From Bacteroidales bacterium (GTDB lineage Bacteria > Bacteroidota > Bacteroidia > Bacteroidales > 4484-276): 64,000 nt of DNA. Position numbers and translations under genes: made by a program. This document shows, piece after piece, positions 9,049-17,935 of this stretch; position 1 is the stretch's first letter, and each line of letters starts with the position of its first letter. The DNA is taken from positions 42,011 to 106,010 of the forward strand of contig DASRND010000034.1 of the NCBI GenBank assembly GCA_035647615.1, given 5' to 3'. The notes beneath the pieces are model-generated. The model had not been told where the DNA came from and ran no database searches. It saw only the letters and a program-made list of their open reading frames with translations.

Positions 9049-9258
9049 TTATAATTCCGACACTTCCTCTATTTTTCCAAATTCCTCATGTAACTGATCG
9101 AAGATCTTGCGCAATATGTTGGAGAGGTTTTTAAGAGTTCATCGCTTTATTTTTCATTGTTTTTGATCATGAGATAAATGGTGGATTTTCTGATACCAAG
9201 CTTGTCAGCCGTTAATTAATCTTAAAAGGCGCAGTTGTAAATCATCCGTTGGGTTCAC
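9049..9258 (-). pseudogene. Decayed helix-turn-helix DNA-binding gene
   Basis: No intact frame, but the minus strand can be read across frame changes as one small protein: NPTDDLQLRLLRLING, a frame change, LTADKLGIRKSTIYLMIKNN with the stop at 9147-9149, then in another frame LKNLSNILRKIFDQLHEEFG to a stop at 9049-9051. The middle part looks like a helix-turn-helix (turn at KLGIRKSTIY). I cannot name the parent family. Two shifts and an internal stop argue for a dead gene. It fills the gap between the HAD gene and icd. Confidence 0.4.
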
Positions 9259-9332
9259 AATGGTAAATTTGCACTAATTAATAACCTTTGGGAATCTGAA
9301 ATATCAGTCTCCTGGCAAAAAAGCAGAACAAA

Positions 9333-10562
9333 ATGACGAAAATCAAAGTACACAATCCTGTTGTCGAATTGGATGGCGACGAAATGACCCGGATAATATG
9401 GGCGATGATCAAAGAAAAACTCATCTTCCCATACCTCGATCTGGATATAAAATATTACGACCTGGGCATCGAGAAACGCGACGAAACCAACGACCAGATT
9501 ACCATCGATGCAGCTCATGCCATTGCCAAATACAATGTTGGGATAAAATGTGCCACCATTACACCTGACGAAAAAAGAGTAGAAGAATTTGGATTGAAGA
9601 AAATGTGGCGTTCGCCCAATGGCACTATCCGAAACATATTGGGAGGAACGGTTTTCAGGGAGCCTATTTTGATAAAAAATGTACCTCGTCTGGTTCCGGG
9701 ATGGACCGCTCCTATTTGCATCGGGCGTCACGCATTTGGCGATCAATACAGTGCTACCGATTTCCGCGTGCATGGCAAAGGCAAACTCACCATCACTTTT
9801 ACACCCGACGACGGAAAACCGGTGCAGAGTTATGATGTTTACAGCTTTGAAAACGACGGTGTGGCAATGGCCATGTACAACACCGACGAATCTATCCGTG
9901 GATTTGCCCACGCCTGCTTCAATATGGCGCTACAAAAACGATGGCCGCTTTATCTCTCCACAAAAAATACCATCTTGAAAAAGTACGATGGCCGTTTCAA
10001 AGATATCTTTCAGGAGATTTTTGAAGATGAATACCAATCCCAATTTTCTGAAGCCGGCATCACTTACGAGCATCGCCTCATCGACGACATGGTGGCTGCT
10101 GCACTGAAGTGGGAAGGCAATTTTGTGTGGGCTTGCAAAAATTATGATGGCGACGTACAATCCGATACCGTTGCGCAGGGTTTTGGCTCGCTGGGGCTGA
10201 TGACCTCCGTGCTGGTGACACCTGACGGTAAAACCATGGAAGCCGAAGCTGCGCATGGAACCGTTACGCGGCACTACCGGATGCACGAGCAAGGAAAACC
10301 TACTTCTACCAACCCGATAGCTTCCATCTTTGCCTGGACACGGGGGCTGGCGCACCGCGGGCGCCTCGACAATAAACAGCCGCTGATCGACTTTGCGGCA
10401 AGCCTTGAGCAGGTGTGCATCGAAACCGTGGAATCAGGCCAGATGACCAAAGATCTGGCGTTGCTCATCCACGGCGCAAAGCTTACCACTAAAGATTATC
10501 TCAACACCGAAAACTTCTTGGATGCACTCGGTAATAATCTTAGGAAAAAACTGAACAGATAA
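9333..10562 (+). CDS. icd: NADP-dependent isocitrate dehydrogenase, eukaryote-type (subfamily II)
   Basis: Oxidises isocitrate to 2-oxoglutarate and CO2 in the TCA cycle. 409 residues, the length of the homodimeric eukaryote-like class rather than E. coli Icd. Signatures: [20 protein letters not shown] at the N-terminus, [36 protein letters not shown] with the substrate Ser/Asn, GRHAFGDQY and [11 protein letters not shown] in the cofactor region. A TAAATTTG at 9264-9271 is a plausible -7 element. Citrate synthase follows 91 bp downstream on the same strand, consistent with a TCA-cycle pair. Confidence 0.96.
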   Translation: MTKIKVHNPVVELDGDEMTRIIWAMIKEKLIFPYLDLDIKYYDLGIEKRDETNDQITIDAAHAIAKYNVGIKCATITPDEKRVEEFGLKKMWRSPNGTIRNILGGTVFREPILIKNVPRLVPGWTAPICIGRHAFGDQYSATDFRVHGKGKLTITFTPDDGKPVQSYDVYSFENDGVAMAMYNTDESIRGFAHACFNMALQKRWPLYLSTKNTILKKYDGRFKDIFQEIFEDEYQSQFSEAGITYEHRLIDDMVAAALKWEGNFVWACKNYDGDVQSDTVAQGFGSLGLMTSVLVTPDGKTMEAEAAHGTVTRHYRMHEQGKPTSTNPIASIFAWTRGLAHRGRLDNKQPLIDFAASLEQVCIETVESGQMTKDLALLIHGAKLTTKDYLNTENFLDALGNNLRKKLNR

Positions 10563-10653
10563 CCGTTTCCGCGTGTTGACAGTATCGCTAAAACTAACGA
10601 CATTTGGCTTTCCGGTTCAACAGAAAACATTCACTCAATAATAGCTTTTTATC

Positions 10654-11958
10654 ATGGCCAGCTTAAAAGAAAAATTAAGACAAAAAATAGAAGAGCATCG
10701 CCCACGCACCGAACGGCTGCTCAAAGAATACGGCGACGTGGTGGTGGATAAAATTACCATCGCGCAAGTGATCGGCGGCATGCGCGGACTCAAGAGCCTC
10801 GTTACCGATATATCCTATCTCGATCCGGAAGAAGGCATCCGTTATCGCAACTACACCCTGCCCGAGGTTTTTGAAAAACTCCCCAAACCCAAAGGCGCCG
10901 AAATGCCATACGTGGAAGGACTTTTTTACCTGCTGCTCACCGGTGATATTCCCAACCAGGCCGAAGTGGACGACGTAGTGGATGAATTTCGCAAGCGACG
11001 CATTGTGCCTCGTTACGTTTATGATGTCATCGATGCATTCCCATGTTGCAGCCATCCGATGGCCATCTTTGCCAATGCCATCCTGACGCTTCACCGCGAA
11101 TCGTTTTTTGCAAAAAAATATGCTGCCGGCATCAGCAAAAATGAATATTGGGATCCTACTTTTGAGGATGCCATGAATCTGCTGGCAAAGCTACCCGAGA
11201 TAGCTTCGTACATATACGCAAAGCTTTACCGCGACGGCAAACGCACCCAAAGCGATCCTAACCTCGACATCGGCGCCGACTTCGCACACATGATGATGAA
11301 GCCCAAACCCTACGACGATGTATCGCGGCTGCATTTTATCATCCACAGCGACCATGAAAGCGGCAACGTAAGCGCGCACACCGGACACCTGGTGGCAAGC
11401 ACTCTTGCCGACATTTATCAGGCAATAGCCGCCATGATCAACGGGCTGGCAGGACCTCTGCATGGACTGGCAAATCAGGAGGTGCTGCGCTGGCTGCAGG
11501 AACTAAAAGAAAAAATGGGCGATGAGGTACCCACCGAAGATGAGATGAAACAATTTGTGTGGGATACCCTCAACTCGGGGCAGGTGATTCCCGGCTATGG
11601 GCACGCCGTGCTACGCAAGACCGACCCACGCTACACCATCCAGCGCGAGTTTAGCCTCAAGCACATGGCCGACGACAAACTATTTAAATACGTCGACATG
11701 CTTTACAAAGTGGTGCCACCCATCCTGAAAGAACAAGGCAAAGCTAAAAACCCGTGGCCCAATCTTGACGCTCAAACCGGTGTCATCCAGTGGCATTACG
11801 GCGTTACCGAATACGACTTCTACACAGTGCTCTTCGGTGTTGGCCGCTCTATAGGTATCTGCGCCAACATCATCTGGGACCGCGCCTTGCATTATCCGCT
11901 TGAGCGTCCCAAATCCATAACCACCGACATGCTCGAAAAAATAGCAGGAATAAAATAA
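10654..11958 (+). CDS. gltA: Citrate synthase, eukaryote-type (Si)
   Basis: Condenses oxaloacetate and acetyl-CoA to citrate. 434 residues; the sequence has the mitochondrial-type N-terminal helix (SLKEKLRQKIEEHRPRTERL) and strongly mitochondrial-like blocks such as IGGMRGLKSLVTD, SYLDPEEGIRYRNYTLPE and HAVLRKTDPRY. Catalytic residues sit in HESGNVSAHTGHLV, GLAGPLHGLANQEVL and PGYGHAVLRKTDPR. Ends in a strong terminator (11978-12016). With icd directly upstream the pair supplies the oxidative entry of the TCA cycle. Confidence 0.97.
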   Translation: MASLKEKLRQKIEEHRPRTERLLKEYGDVVVDKITIAQVIGGMRGLKSLVTDISYLDPEEGIRYRNYTLPEVFEKLPKPKGAEMPYVEGLFYLLLTGDIPNQAEVDDVVDEFRKRRIVPRYVYDVIDAFPCCSHPMAIFANAILTLHRESFFAKKYAAGISKNEYWDPTFEDAMNLLAKLPEIASYIYAKLYRDGKRTQSDPNLDIGADFAHMMMKPKPYDDVSRLHFIIHSDHESGNVSAHTGHLVASTLADIYQAIAAMINGLAGPLHGLANQEVLRWLQELKEKMGDEVPTEDEMKQFVWDTLNSGQVIPGYGHAVLRKTDPRYTIQREFSLKHMADDKLFKYVDMLYKVVPPILKEQGKAKNPWPNLDAQTGVIQWHYGVTEYDFYTVLFGVGRSIGICANIIWDRALHYPLERPKSITTDMLEKIAGIK

Positions 11959-11977
11959 TCGTTCTTTTTAATAAAAT

Positions 11978-12016
11978 AAAAAAAGGAGCTCCTGATTTTT
12001 TGGGGCTCCTTTTTTA
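11978..12016 (+). terminator. Intrinsic terminator after gltA
   Basis: Stem AAAAAAGGAGC / GCTCCTTTTTT with a loop of about 15 bases, followed by T-rich sequence, 20 bp after the gltA stop. Confidence 0.85.
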
Positions 12017-12040
12017 GCTTTTAATACAAAACATACCACA

Positions 12041-12451
12041 ATGACGCACCAAATCGAATTTCGATTGCCCGCCTTTCGCCGCGGCATCCACCTCATCACC
12101 GACTACATCAGTGCACAACTTCCCACTCTGCCAGAGCAGGGTTTGTTGCATGTTTTCCTTATGCACACCTCGGCAGGATTGATCATCAACGAAAATGCTG
12201 ATCCTACCGTGCTCAGCGATATGGAAACTTTTTTTGATAAATATGTGCCCGAAAACCAAAGCTGGTATTGCCACACCATGGAAGGCTCCGACGACATGCC
12301 GGCACATATCAAAACTGCTCTCACCGGCACTTCGGTAACCATTCCTATCCGCAATGGCCGCATGCACCTGGGTACCTGGCAGGGAATTTATCTCTGCGAA
12401 TACCGCAACCACGGCGGCGAACGCAAAATCTGCGCGACGGTGATGGGGTGA
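12041..12451 (+). CDS. yjbQ: YjbQ/UPF0047 family protein
   Basis: 136 residues, whole-protein match to the YjbQ family described as secondary thiamine-phosphate synthase enzymes; the true cellular role is unclear. Signatures: GLLHVFLMHTSAGLIINENA, DPTVLSDMETFFDKYVPEN, HTMEGSDDMPAHIKTALTG and GTWQGIYLCEYRNHGG, with the conserved His, Asn and Asp/Glu residues of the family. Lies between two terminators, so transcribed alone. Confidence 0.93.
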   Translation: MTHQIEFRLPAFRRGIHLITDYISAQLPTLPEQGLLHVFLMHTSAGLIINENADPTVLSDMETFFDKYVPENQSWYCHTMEGSDDMPAHIKTALTGTSVTIPIRNGRMHLGTWQGIYLCEYRNHGGERKICATVMG

Positions 12452-12516
12452 GAAATCGTTGACACAAAAGTTGGAAGCTTTGTCCGGAATGGGCTTTAGA
12501 AGAAAATATTTATACT

Positions 12517-12556
12517 AAAAACCCCGCAGCGTTTCTTTCACTACGGGGTTTGTGTT
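12517..12556. terminator. Bidirectional terminator between yjbQ and the T9SS cargo gene
   Basis: Stem AAACCCCGCAG / CTACGGGGTTT with one mismatch, flanked by A- and T-rich arms, placed between two convergent genes. Confidence 0.75.
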
Positions 12557-12587
12557 TTGTTGTTGATAACTTTTAAAACGATAAAAC

Positions 12588-13436
12588 TTATCGCACGATA
12601 AACTTGCGTGAGGTACTGATGCCGTCGGAAGGGACGAGGGTATAGAAATAATTGCCTGTTGGCAAATCCGAAACATTCATCTTTATTTGGTTGGCGCCTG
12701 GCATAAAGCGTTGTGCGGCTTGTCGTTGCAACACTCTTCCGGAGATGTCGAAAACAGCAACGGAAATCTCATCGGCCGACTGCAGCTCAAACGGAATGGT
12801 AAGTTCACTGGCGACAGGGTTGGGATACGCTTGTCCTATTCCGGCAAAAACCGGGCTTAGCTCTTCCTGGCCTGCAAAACCCGAAAACGACAGATCGTCG
12901 ATGGTATAGGATGATCCTGGCGTGGCTGTGTTCTGGCTGTTTCCTAAGATAAATGAAATAACACATGAATCGGGTGTAGCGGTGCCTTCATAAAAGATGT
13001 TTATGGTGAAGGGTGAAAAGTCTTCAAACGTTTTTGCAACCACCCCGATACCGGCACCTATAACGTTTTCGTTATCCAAAAACATCCCGGCGAAAATCAT
13101 CAAGGTGTCGTTGTCCAGTGGCGCACCTTTAATGTAGCCGGTGAGCTTAGCATGACGCTGATTGACAGCAAACGGCTCGGTTATGATAATGGGTGCAACA
13201 ATGCCAAAATCGGGAACCTCAGCGGCCTTGAGTTCGACGCCATAGCCTGTTCTGCCTTCTACCTTCAGGACGTTAGAAAAATCCCCCATGCTAAAAGGAG
13301 CCATCCATCCCTCGGGTTGTTCACCACCCGACAGGTTTATCTCCCAATTTTCGAAGTCCCCGTTGGGAACCTGTGCCATTAGGCCCGAGCCAATAAATAA
13401 AATAAGAGCGAAAATTAAAAATGTACTTTTTTTCAT
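12588..13436 (-). CDS. Secreted protein with type IX secretion C-terminal sorting domain
   Basis: 282 residues. N-terminal signal peptide (STFLIFALILFIGSGLMAQ). The middle part (NGDFENWEI near the N-terminus, PGSSYTIDDLSF near residue 180) resembles a carbohydrate-binding-module-like beta sandwich. The last about 80 residues form a type A T9SS sorting domain: QAYPNPVASELTIPFEL, VFDISGRVLQ, LPTGNYFYTL and a final KFIVR. It is therefore predicted to cross the outer membrane by T9SS and to be anchored or released at the surface. Function of the middle domain unknown. Convergent to yjbQ. Confidence 0.85.
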   Translation of the reverse strand: MKKSTFLIFALILFIGSGLMAQVPNGDFENWEINLSGGEQPEGWMAPFSMGDFSNVLKVEGRTGYGVELKAAEVPDFGIVAPIIITEPFAVNQRHAKLTGYIKGAPLDNDTLMIFAGMFLDNENVIGAGIGVVAKTFEDFSPFTINIFYEGTATPDSCVISFILGNSQNTATPGSSYTIDDLSFSGFAGQEELSPVFAGIGQAYPNPVASELTIPFELQSADEISVAVFDISGRVLQRQAAQRFMPGANQIKMNVSDLPTGNYFYTLVPSDGISTSRKFIVR

Positions 13437-13472
13437 GTTATTGAGATTTAAGTTATTAAAAAGTGAATTTAT

Positions 13473-14081
13473 TTATGTTTTAATCAATAGTTCTTTTTTA
13501 ATTTCCGGAATCTGTTGTTGGGCATAAGCCACAAGGTCAGGAAAAAAACAAAGGAAATCATTTTTCAATTCCTCATAATACATCACCAGTTCCTCAGTAG
13601 CATGCTGCATCTGCGAATCGAAGCGGGTTCGTTGCGCCAAGCCGCTCAGCGCCATCCCTACATTGTCGATAAAAGCATAAGAGGCCAGCCAGTTTCCCAT
13701 TGCCATACCCGCAAGCACACGTTTCATGCGCGGCGGCATCACCAGATAATGGGCAAAGAGAACACGATAAGCGTTTTTAGTATAGAGCTGCAGCGACTGC
13801 TCTGAGTAGTCTTTCCAGTTGGCAGCCAGAAAATGATCGTAGTAAATGTCAACGATCACTCCCGAATATTTTCGGTAGCGGCTGCGGATACGCTGGCGAC
13901 TTTGTGCCGTTACCGGGTGCTGGTCGGTGAAGGTGTCGATGTGCCGATGCAGAATGATGCCATGCTGTATTTCGGGTGCAAAAGCGAGAAACTGCTTTCC
14001 TTTTACACTGTCGGCAATAAAGTTGCCCACCATGATTTTGGGGTCACCAAACGAGAGGAAAAGATGTGCCAGATAATTCAT
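13473..14081 (-). CDS. acpH: Acyl carrier protein phosphodiesterase
   Basis: 202 residues, AcpH/DUF479 family, which removes the phosphopantetheine arm from acyl carrier protein. Signatures: MNYLAHLFLSFGDPKIMVGN at the start, HGIILHRHIDTFTDQHP, GVIVDIYYDHFLAANW. The His/Asp cluster is of the HD-like type. It lies 18 bp downstream of meaB on the same strand, so probably cotranscribed. Confidence 0.9.
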   Translation of the reverse strand: MNYLAHLFLSFGDPKIMVGNFIADSVKGKQFLAFAPEIQHGIILHRHIDTFTDQHPVTAQSRQRIRSRYRKYSGVIVDIYYDHFLAANWKDYSEQSLQLYTKNAYRVLFAHYLVMPPRMKRVLAGMAMGNWLASYAFIDNVGMALSGLAQRTRFDSQMQHATEELVMYYEELKNDFLCFFPDLVAYAQQQIPEIKKELLIKT

Positions 14082-14099
14082 CAGGCACTAAACAACGAT

Positions 14100-15212
14100 T
14101 CACGGCTGATTGTTGCCTGATTGCTGCTGATCGTACAAATCAACCAATCGGCGGGCAGCCACGTAAGCGCTTACTTCATCGTAACGAACCGCCTTTTGCA
14201 TTTGCGGAAGCGAGGCTTTTATTTTACCATCATTATAAAAATCGCTTTGCAAAATTTCATCTATGGCCTCTCGAAGGGTAAGGTTTTTCTGTTCCTGCCG
14301 GTTTTCCTGAAAAAACCCATTTTCACGCGTTTTGTCAAGATACTCCTGCACGCTGTCCCACATCTCTATGATGCCGGTACCAGCGCGAGCCGAACAGGTC
14401 TGTACCGGCGGTGTCCATCCGGAAGGAGCTGGCGGAAACAGGTGTAGGGCATTTTTATATTCAACCATGGCACGCTGGGCGGCCAACTTGTTGTCGCCGT
14501 CAGCTTTGTTTATGCAGATAATGTCGGCCATCTCCATGATGCCGCGTTTGATGCCCTGCAGTTCGTCGCCGGCTCCGGCCAGCATAAGCAACAGAAAAAA
14601 GTCAACCATGCCGTGCACGGTAGTCTCTGATTGTCCGACGCCAACAGTCTCTACAAAAATCACATCAAAACCTGCCGCCTCACAAAGGATAATGGATTCG
14701 CGGGTTTTGCGCGCCACGCCACCCAAAGAACCTGAAGAAGGCGAAGGGCGGATGAATGCATTTTTATCGACAGAGAGGTCTTCCATGCGCGTTTTGTCGC
14801 CCAGGATACTGCCTTTGGTGCGGGTGCTGCTGGGGTCGATGGCCAGCACCGCCAACTGATGACCAAGTGCGGTAAGATGCGTACCCAGCGCTTCGATGAA
14901 AGTACTCTTGCCTACGCCTGGAACGCCGGTAATTCCTATGCGAATCGAGTTTCCGGCATGCGGCAGACATCGGCTTATAATATCCTGCGCCAGCTCGTGA
15001 TGCTGCTGCCGCGAACTTTCTACCAAGGTGATGGCCTGACTAAGCAGGACGCGGTCGCCCGCAAGGATTCCGTCAGCATATTCACGTGCGGTGAGCACCT
15101 TGCGCCCGGCACGCTTAAAACGCTCAACGGAAGATTTGCTGACCTGCTCAGGCTGCGGCACGCCGGCATTGACATGCAATGCAGAAGGATGATGATGATC
15201 GTTATCGGACAT
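14100..15212 (-). CDS. meaB: Methylmalonyl-CoA mutase-associated GTPase MeaB
   Basis: G3E-type GTPase that protects and loads cobalamin on methylmalonyl-CoA mutase. P-loop [15 protein letters not shown], then [39 protein letters not shown] and the guanine-specificity CINKADGDN. From the chosen ATG at 15212 ([10 protein letters not shown]) it has 370 residues; an open frame runs 19 codons further upstream with other possible starts. C-terminal about 60 residues form a helical dimerisation part. No mutase gene is adjacent in this window, which is less usual but not rare. Confidence 0.93.
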   Translation of the reverse strand: MSDNDHHHPSALHVNAGVPQPEQVSKSSVERFKRAGRKVLTAREYADGILAGDRVLLSQAITLVESSRQQHHELAQDIISRCLPHAGNSIRIGITGVPGVGKSTFIEALGTHLTALGHQLAVLAIDPSSTRTKGSILGDKTRMEDLSVDKNAFIRPSPSSGSLGGVARKTRESIILCEAAGFDVIFVETVGVGQSETTVHGMVDFFLLLMLAGAGDELQGIKRGIMEMADIICINKADGDNKLAAQRAMVEYKNALHLFPPAPSGWTPPVQTCSARAGTGIIEMWDSVQEYLDKTRENGFFQENRQEQKNLTLREAIDEILQSDFYNDGKIKASLPQMQKAVRYDEVSAYVAARRLVDLYDQQQSGNNQP

Positions 15213-15365
15213 AAAATGAATGCTTTTTACAAAATTAACGTTAATAGCGTTAGCCATTATCCTCAACAACCAGATGTCAAAGTTTGTTGGAAAAAGCTCG
15301 TCCTGCGGCGCTCCCCTGTTTATTTTTCAATCTGATGGCTGCACGCTAATCTCTCCAACTGAATT

Positions 15366-15836
15366 TTAAAGAAACACAGCATCTTCCCGCAAGGTTGTTT
15401 TTTCACAATAACGACATCGCAGCTTCAGCGATTCCTCATCTTTTATTACATCAAAACTTGTGGTGATATGCTCATGGTTGGTGATGCAGTTGGGATTGAA
15501 ACACCGGACGATCTTTTGTATGCGATCAGGAATTTGAACCCTTGATTTTTGCACCACTTTATAATCACGTATCTCAATAAGCGACGCATTAGGCGCTACC
15601 AGTGCGATCTTGTTCACCTCGTCGCTTTCAAAAAACTTGTTGCTCACCTTCACGATACCTTTGCGACCATATTTTTTGCTTTCCAGGTTGGTACCAAAAA
15701 GCACCTGCTCTTCGAGGTTTTCAAGACTGAGAATCTTGATAACTTTAAAAAGACTGTTGGCCGGGATGTGGTCGATAACCGTTCCGTTTTCGATGGCCGA
15801 CACTTTGAGTTCTTTTCTTTGCTCGTTATTTTCCAT
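15366..15836 (-). CDS. pyrI: Aspartate carbamoyltransferase regulatory subunit
   Basis: 156 residues. Non-catalytic subunit of aspartate transcarbamoylase: allosteric N-terminal domain (KVSAIENGTVIDHIPANSLF with nucleotide-contact residues) and C-terminal zinc domain with four Cys (CFNPNCITN and CRYCEK). Lies 39 bp after pyrB; the two subunits would assemble into the E. coli-type dodecamer, giving feedback control by CTP/ATP. Presence of pyrI shows this organism has the class B type enzyme. Confidence 0.96.
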   Translation of the reverse strand: MENNEQRKELKVSAIENGTVIDHIPANSLFKVIKILSLENLEEQVLFGTNLESKKYGRKGIVKVSNKFFESDEVNKIALVAPNASLIEIRDYKVVQKSRVQIPDRIQKIVRCFNPNCITNHEHITTSFDVIKDEESLKLRCRYCEKTTLREDAVFL

Positions 15837-15875
15837 GACAATGATTTTTTTATCAATAATAGAAACAATAAACCA

Positions 15876-16784
15876 CTACTTAACGCCCAGAATAGCGGCC
15901 AGCAGTGCCTGACGCACAAAAACGCCGTTGAGTGCCTGGTGAAAATAATAGGCTTTGGGGTTGCTATCGACGTCGGCGGCAATTTCGTTGACGCGTGGCA
16001 GCGGATGCATAATAGCCATATTCGCACGAGACCCGGCCAGCATGCCGTTGCTCAGATTGTATGCATTTTTTACGCGCTCGTATTCGAGCGGATCAGAAAA
16101 GCGCTCTTTCTGGATGCGCGTCATGTAGATGATGTCCACCTTTGGTATTACCTCCAGCAAGTCGATGTACTGATAATAAGAAAGGTTGTTTTCTTTGATA
16201 TGCCGCTTAACATAGCTCGGCAGCTTAAGCTCCGTGGGCGACACCAGGTGAAAAGTAGTGTTGTATTGCTTAAGCGCCATGGTAAGCGAATGCACAGTGC
16301 GCCCGTATTTGAGATCACCCACGAAAGCAATGTTGAGATTATCGAGCGTCCCTTGCGTCTTTCGTATCGAATACATGTCGAGCAGAGTTTGGGTGGGATG
16401 CTGGTTGGAACCGTCGCCGGCATTAATTACAGGCACCGGCGACACTTCGCTGGCATAGCGCGCACTGCCGTCAACCGGATGGCGCATCACGATAATGTCG
16501 CTGTAGTTGCTCACCGTGAGTATGGTGTCGTTGAGCGATTCGCCTTTGCTCACACTCGACGAAGCTACCGAGTCGAAGCCAATTACTTTGGCGCCCAGCC
16601 GCGACGCTGCACTCTCGAAGCTGAGCCGTGTGCGTGTGGATGGCTCAAAGAAAAGCATGGCCACCACATAGTCTTCGAGGATCTTCTGGGTTGGCTGCTG
16701 CTCAAATCCTTCGGCGATGTCCAGAATCTTAATCTGCTCCTCCTTGCTGAAGTCATTGATAGATATTAAACTCCTGTTTTTCAT
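15876..16784 (-). CDS. pyrB: Aspartate carbamoyltransferase catalytic subunit
   Basis: Catalyses carbamoyl phosphate plus aspartate to carbamoyl aspartate in pyrimidine synthesis. 302 residues. Signatures: carbamoyl-phosphate-binding FFEPSTRTRLSFESA (STRTR), DSVASSSVSKGESLNDT, MRHPVDGSARYASE, NAGDGSNQHPTQTLLDMYSI, and the aspartate-binding TRIQKERF and HPLPRVNEI. The ATG overlaps the stop of a 41-codon upstream leader frame (ATGA); a terminator-like hairpin lies about 45 bp upstream, suggesting attenuation of pyrBI. Confidence 0.97.
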   Translation of the reverse strand: MKNRSLISINDFSKEEQIKILDIAEGFEQQPTQKILEDYVVAMLFFEPSTRTRLSFESAASRLGAKVIGFDSVASSSVSKGESLNDTILTVSNYSDIIVMRHPVDGSARYASEVSPVPVINAGDGSNQHPTQTLLDMYSIRKTQGTLDNLNIAFVGDLKYGRTVHSLTMALKQYNTTFHLVSPTELKLPSYVKRHIKENNLSYYQYIDLLEVIPKVDIIYMTRIQKERFSDPLEYERVKNAYNLSNGMLAGSRANMAIMHPLPRVNEIAADVDSNPKAYYFHQALNGVFVRQALLAAILGVK

Positions 16785-16906
16785 GTTTGTATGTTGATTT
16801 TTGTGTTGATCCCTGAACCTGATTTAACAAAAAAAAGAAGCACCTCACATGAGCATGCTTCTTTTTTAATTTCAAGTATTGTATTGGAACAGCGATGTGT
16901 TACCAT
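16781..16906 (-). CDS. Candidate pyrBI leader peptide, 41 codons
   Basis: ATG at 16906-16904, stop TGA at 16783-16781, sharing ATGA with the pyrB start. The frame runs through the terminator-like hairpin and its T-run without a stop; the T-run encodes LLFF. Starts about eight bases after the predicted transcription start. E. coli pyrBI also has a leader of similar length (44 codons) that is translated across its attenuator, so the arrangement is suggestive. A chance open frame of 41 codons cannot be excluded and there is no clear ribosome binding site or tell-tale residue run. Confidence 0.4.
   Translation of the reverse strand: MVTHRCSNTILEIKKEACSCEVLLFFVKSGSGINTKINIQT
16829..16868 (-). promoter_or_regulatory. 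Terminator-like hairpin in pyrBI leader (candidate attenuator)
   Basis: On the minus strand the sequence reads AAAAAAGAAGCA, a loop containing the extra pairing CTCA/TGAG, TGCTTC and then eight T. It lies between the pyrBI promoter and the pyrB ATG, not after a gene, so as an intrinsic terminator it would reduce pyrBI transcription unless overridden. The preceding gene on this strand ends 236 bp upstream, on the far side of the promoter. Confidence 0.6.
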
Positions 16907-16920
16907 GTTTTTTTAGAAGG

Positions 16921-16953
16921 CAAAATTAGAATAATCCGTCTTTGTGTTTCAAA
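16921..16953 (-). promoter_or_regulatory. Predicted promoter of pyrBI
   Basis: Minus strand: TTTG (-33) at 16953-16950, 21 nt, TAATTTTG (-7) at 16928-16921, matching the Bacteroidota pattern. The start of transcription would be near 16914, leaving about 130 nt of leader before pyrB. Confidence 0.6.
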
Positions 16954-16989
16954 GAGAGGAGAAATATTTTATTAACAGTAGATTAAATA

Positions 16990-17078
16990 CATCCGCTAAT
17001 CTCCGCCAATTAAGCGAATAGCCGCTAATTCTTTTTTAATTCATGTTAATTAGGCTCATTCGCGCTAATTCGCGGATG
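16990..17078. repeat. Palindromic intergenic element of CGCTAATT units
   Basis: 89 bp bounded by CATCCGCTAAT on one side and ATTCGCGGATG on the other (imperfect inverted ends), with internal copies of CCGCTAATT, AAGCGAAT, TTCGCGCTAATTCGCG. The whole can fold on itself. It lies between the outer-membrane gene ending at 17105 and the pyrBI promoter. It resembles dispersed REP-like units rather than a gene. Confidence 0.55.
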
Positions 17079-17104
17079 CCTTCCTTTTTAAGAACAGCTA
17101 AAAA

Positions 17105-17887
17105 TCACAGCCTGTTGTAACGTTTGCCGAAGGTAAGGTTGAGATAAAAGTTGAAGAAATAATAATGCTTGTTCTCAAAAGCCATGAGTGCGATGGGCGT
17201 GATGTAGGCATCAATCATTGCACCTAACTCCAAGGCTTTGATGCTGGTGTTGTAAGCGCCAAAGTCGAAAGACAACCCACCTTTGACATAGCCGCCCGGA
17301 TGAAAAGTTGTTTTCTGCAGACCGTCGATAAAAGGGGCGCGCCCGTAAATGTTATCCACAAAATGCTTATTAGGATCGTAGCGCCTGGATTCCGGTGACT
17401 CGTAGATGTCCTCGTTAAAAATGAATAGATAAATGGGTTTGCTGATGCCGATACTGATGCCGCCGTAATAGGCCAGTCGTACCTCTACCCCACCCCAGTA
17501 GGGCTTGCTGTTGAGCAAATGCTGTTGTCCGAAGCCGCTACGCAGATCGTAAACTTTGTTGAGCTTCCCGTACACATAACTATTGGCATCGCTGTAGTAG
17601 GCGCCGTAATAATTGATGCGAACCTGTTTGTTGGCACGAATTCCAAAAAACTCGACCTCCCAAACATTTTTAACAAAAGCATTCTGATTGTAAGCCTTTC
17701 GGAAAATAAGTCCCCAGCCGCTGGTATGCGCCATAGCGCCACCCATGATTTCGCGTTTCAGGATTACTTTGTTGAGGATGGTATCGATCTGATCGAAACG
17801 AACCTCCTTATCCTGCTGCGCCCTGAGCGGCATGGCTCCGGCAGCCAACAGCATTATCAACATTATGAAAGTAATTTTCCTGAACAT
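17105..17887 (-). CDS. Putative outer-membrane beta-barrel protein
   Basis: 260 residues with a signal peptide (ITFIMLIMLLAAGAMPLRAQ). The rest has alternating aromatic/polar strands typical of a barrel (GWGLIFRKAYNQNAF, QVRINYYGAYYSDANSYVYG, WGGVEVRLAYYGGISIGI, KHYYFFNFYLNLTFGKRYNR with a C-terminal strand). No named family recognised. It is 48 bp downstream of a tiny lipoprotein gene on the same strand, probably one transcript. Confidence 0.7.
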   Translation of the reverse strand: MFRKITFIMLIMLLAAGAMPLRAQQDKEVRFDQIDTILNKVILKREIMGGAMAHTSGWGLIFRKAYNQNAFVKNVWEVEFFGIRANKQVRINYYGAYYSDANSYVYGKLNKVYDLRSGFGQQHLLNSKPYWGGVEVRLAYYGGISIGISKPIYLFIFNEDIYESPESRRYDPNKHFVDNIYGRAPFIDGLQKTTFHPGGYVKGGLSFDFGAYNTSIKALELGAMIDAYITPIALMAFENKHYYFFNFYLNLTFGKRYNRL

Positions 17888-17935
17888 GGGGATTTCATTA
17901 GTTTGCCCGACAGCGCCGCAGGCAATGTGGCAGGA

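Noticed and set aside
15549..16769. 406-codon plus-strand frame over pyrI and pyrB
   Set aside because: Antisense shadow of two certain genes.
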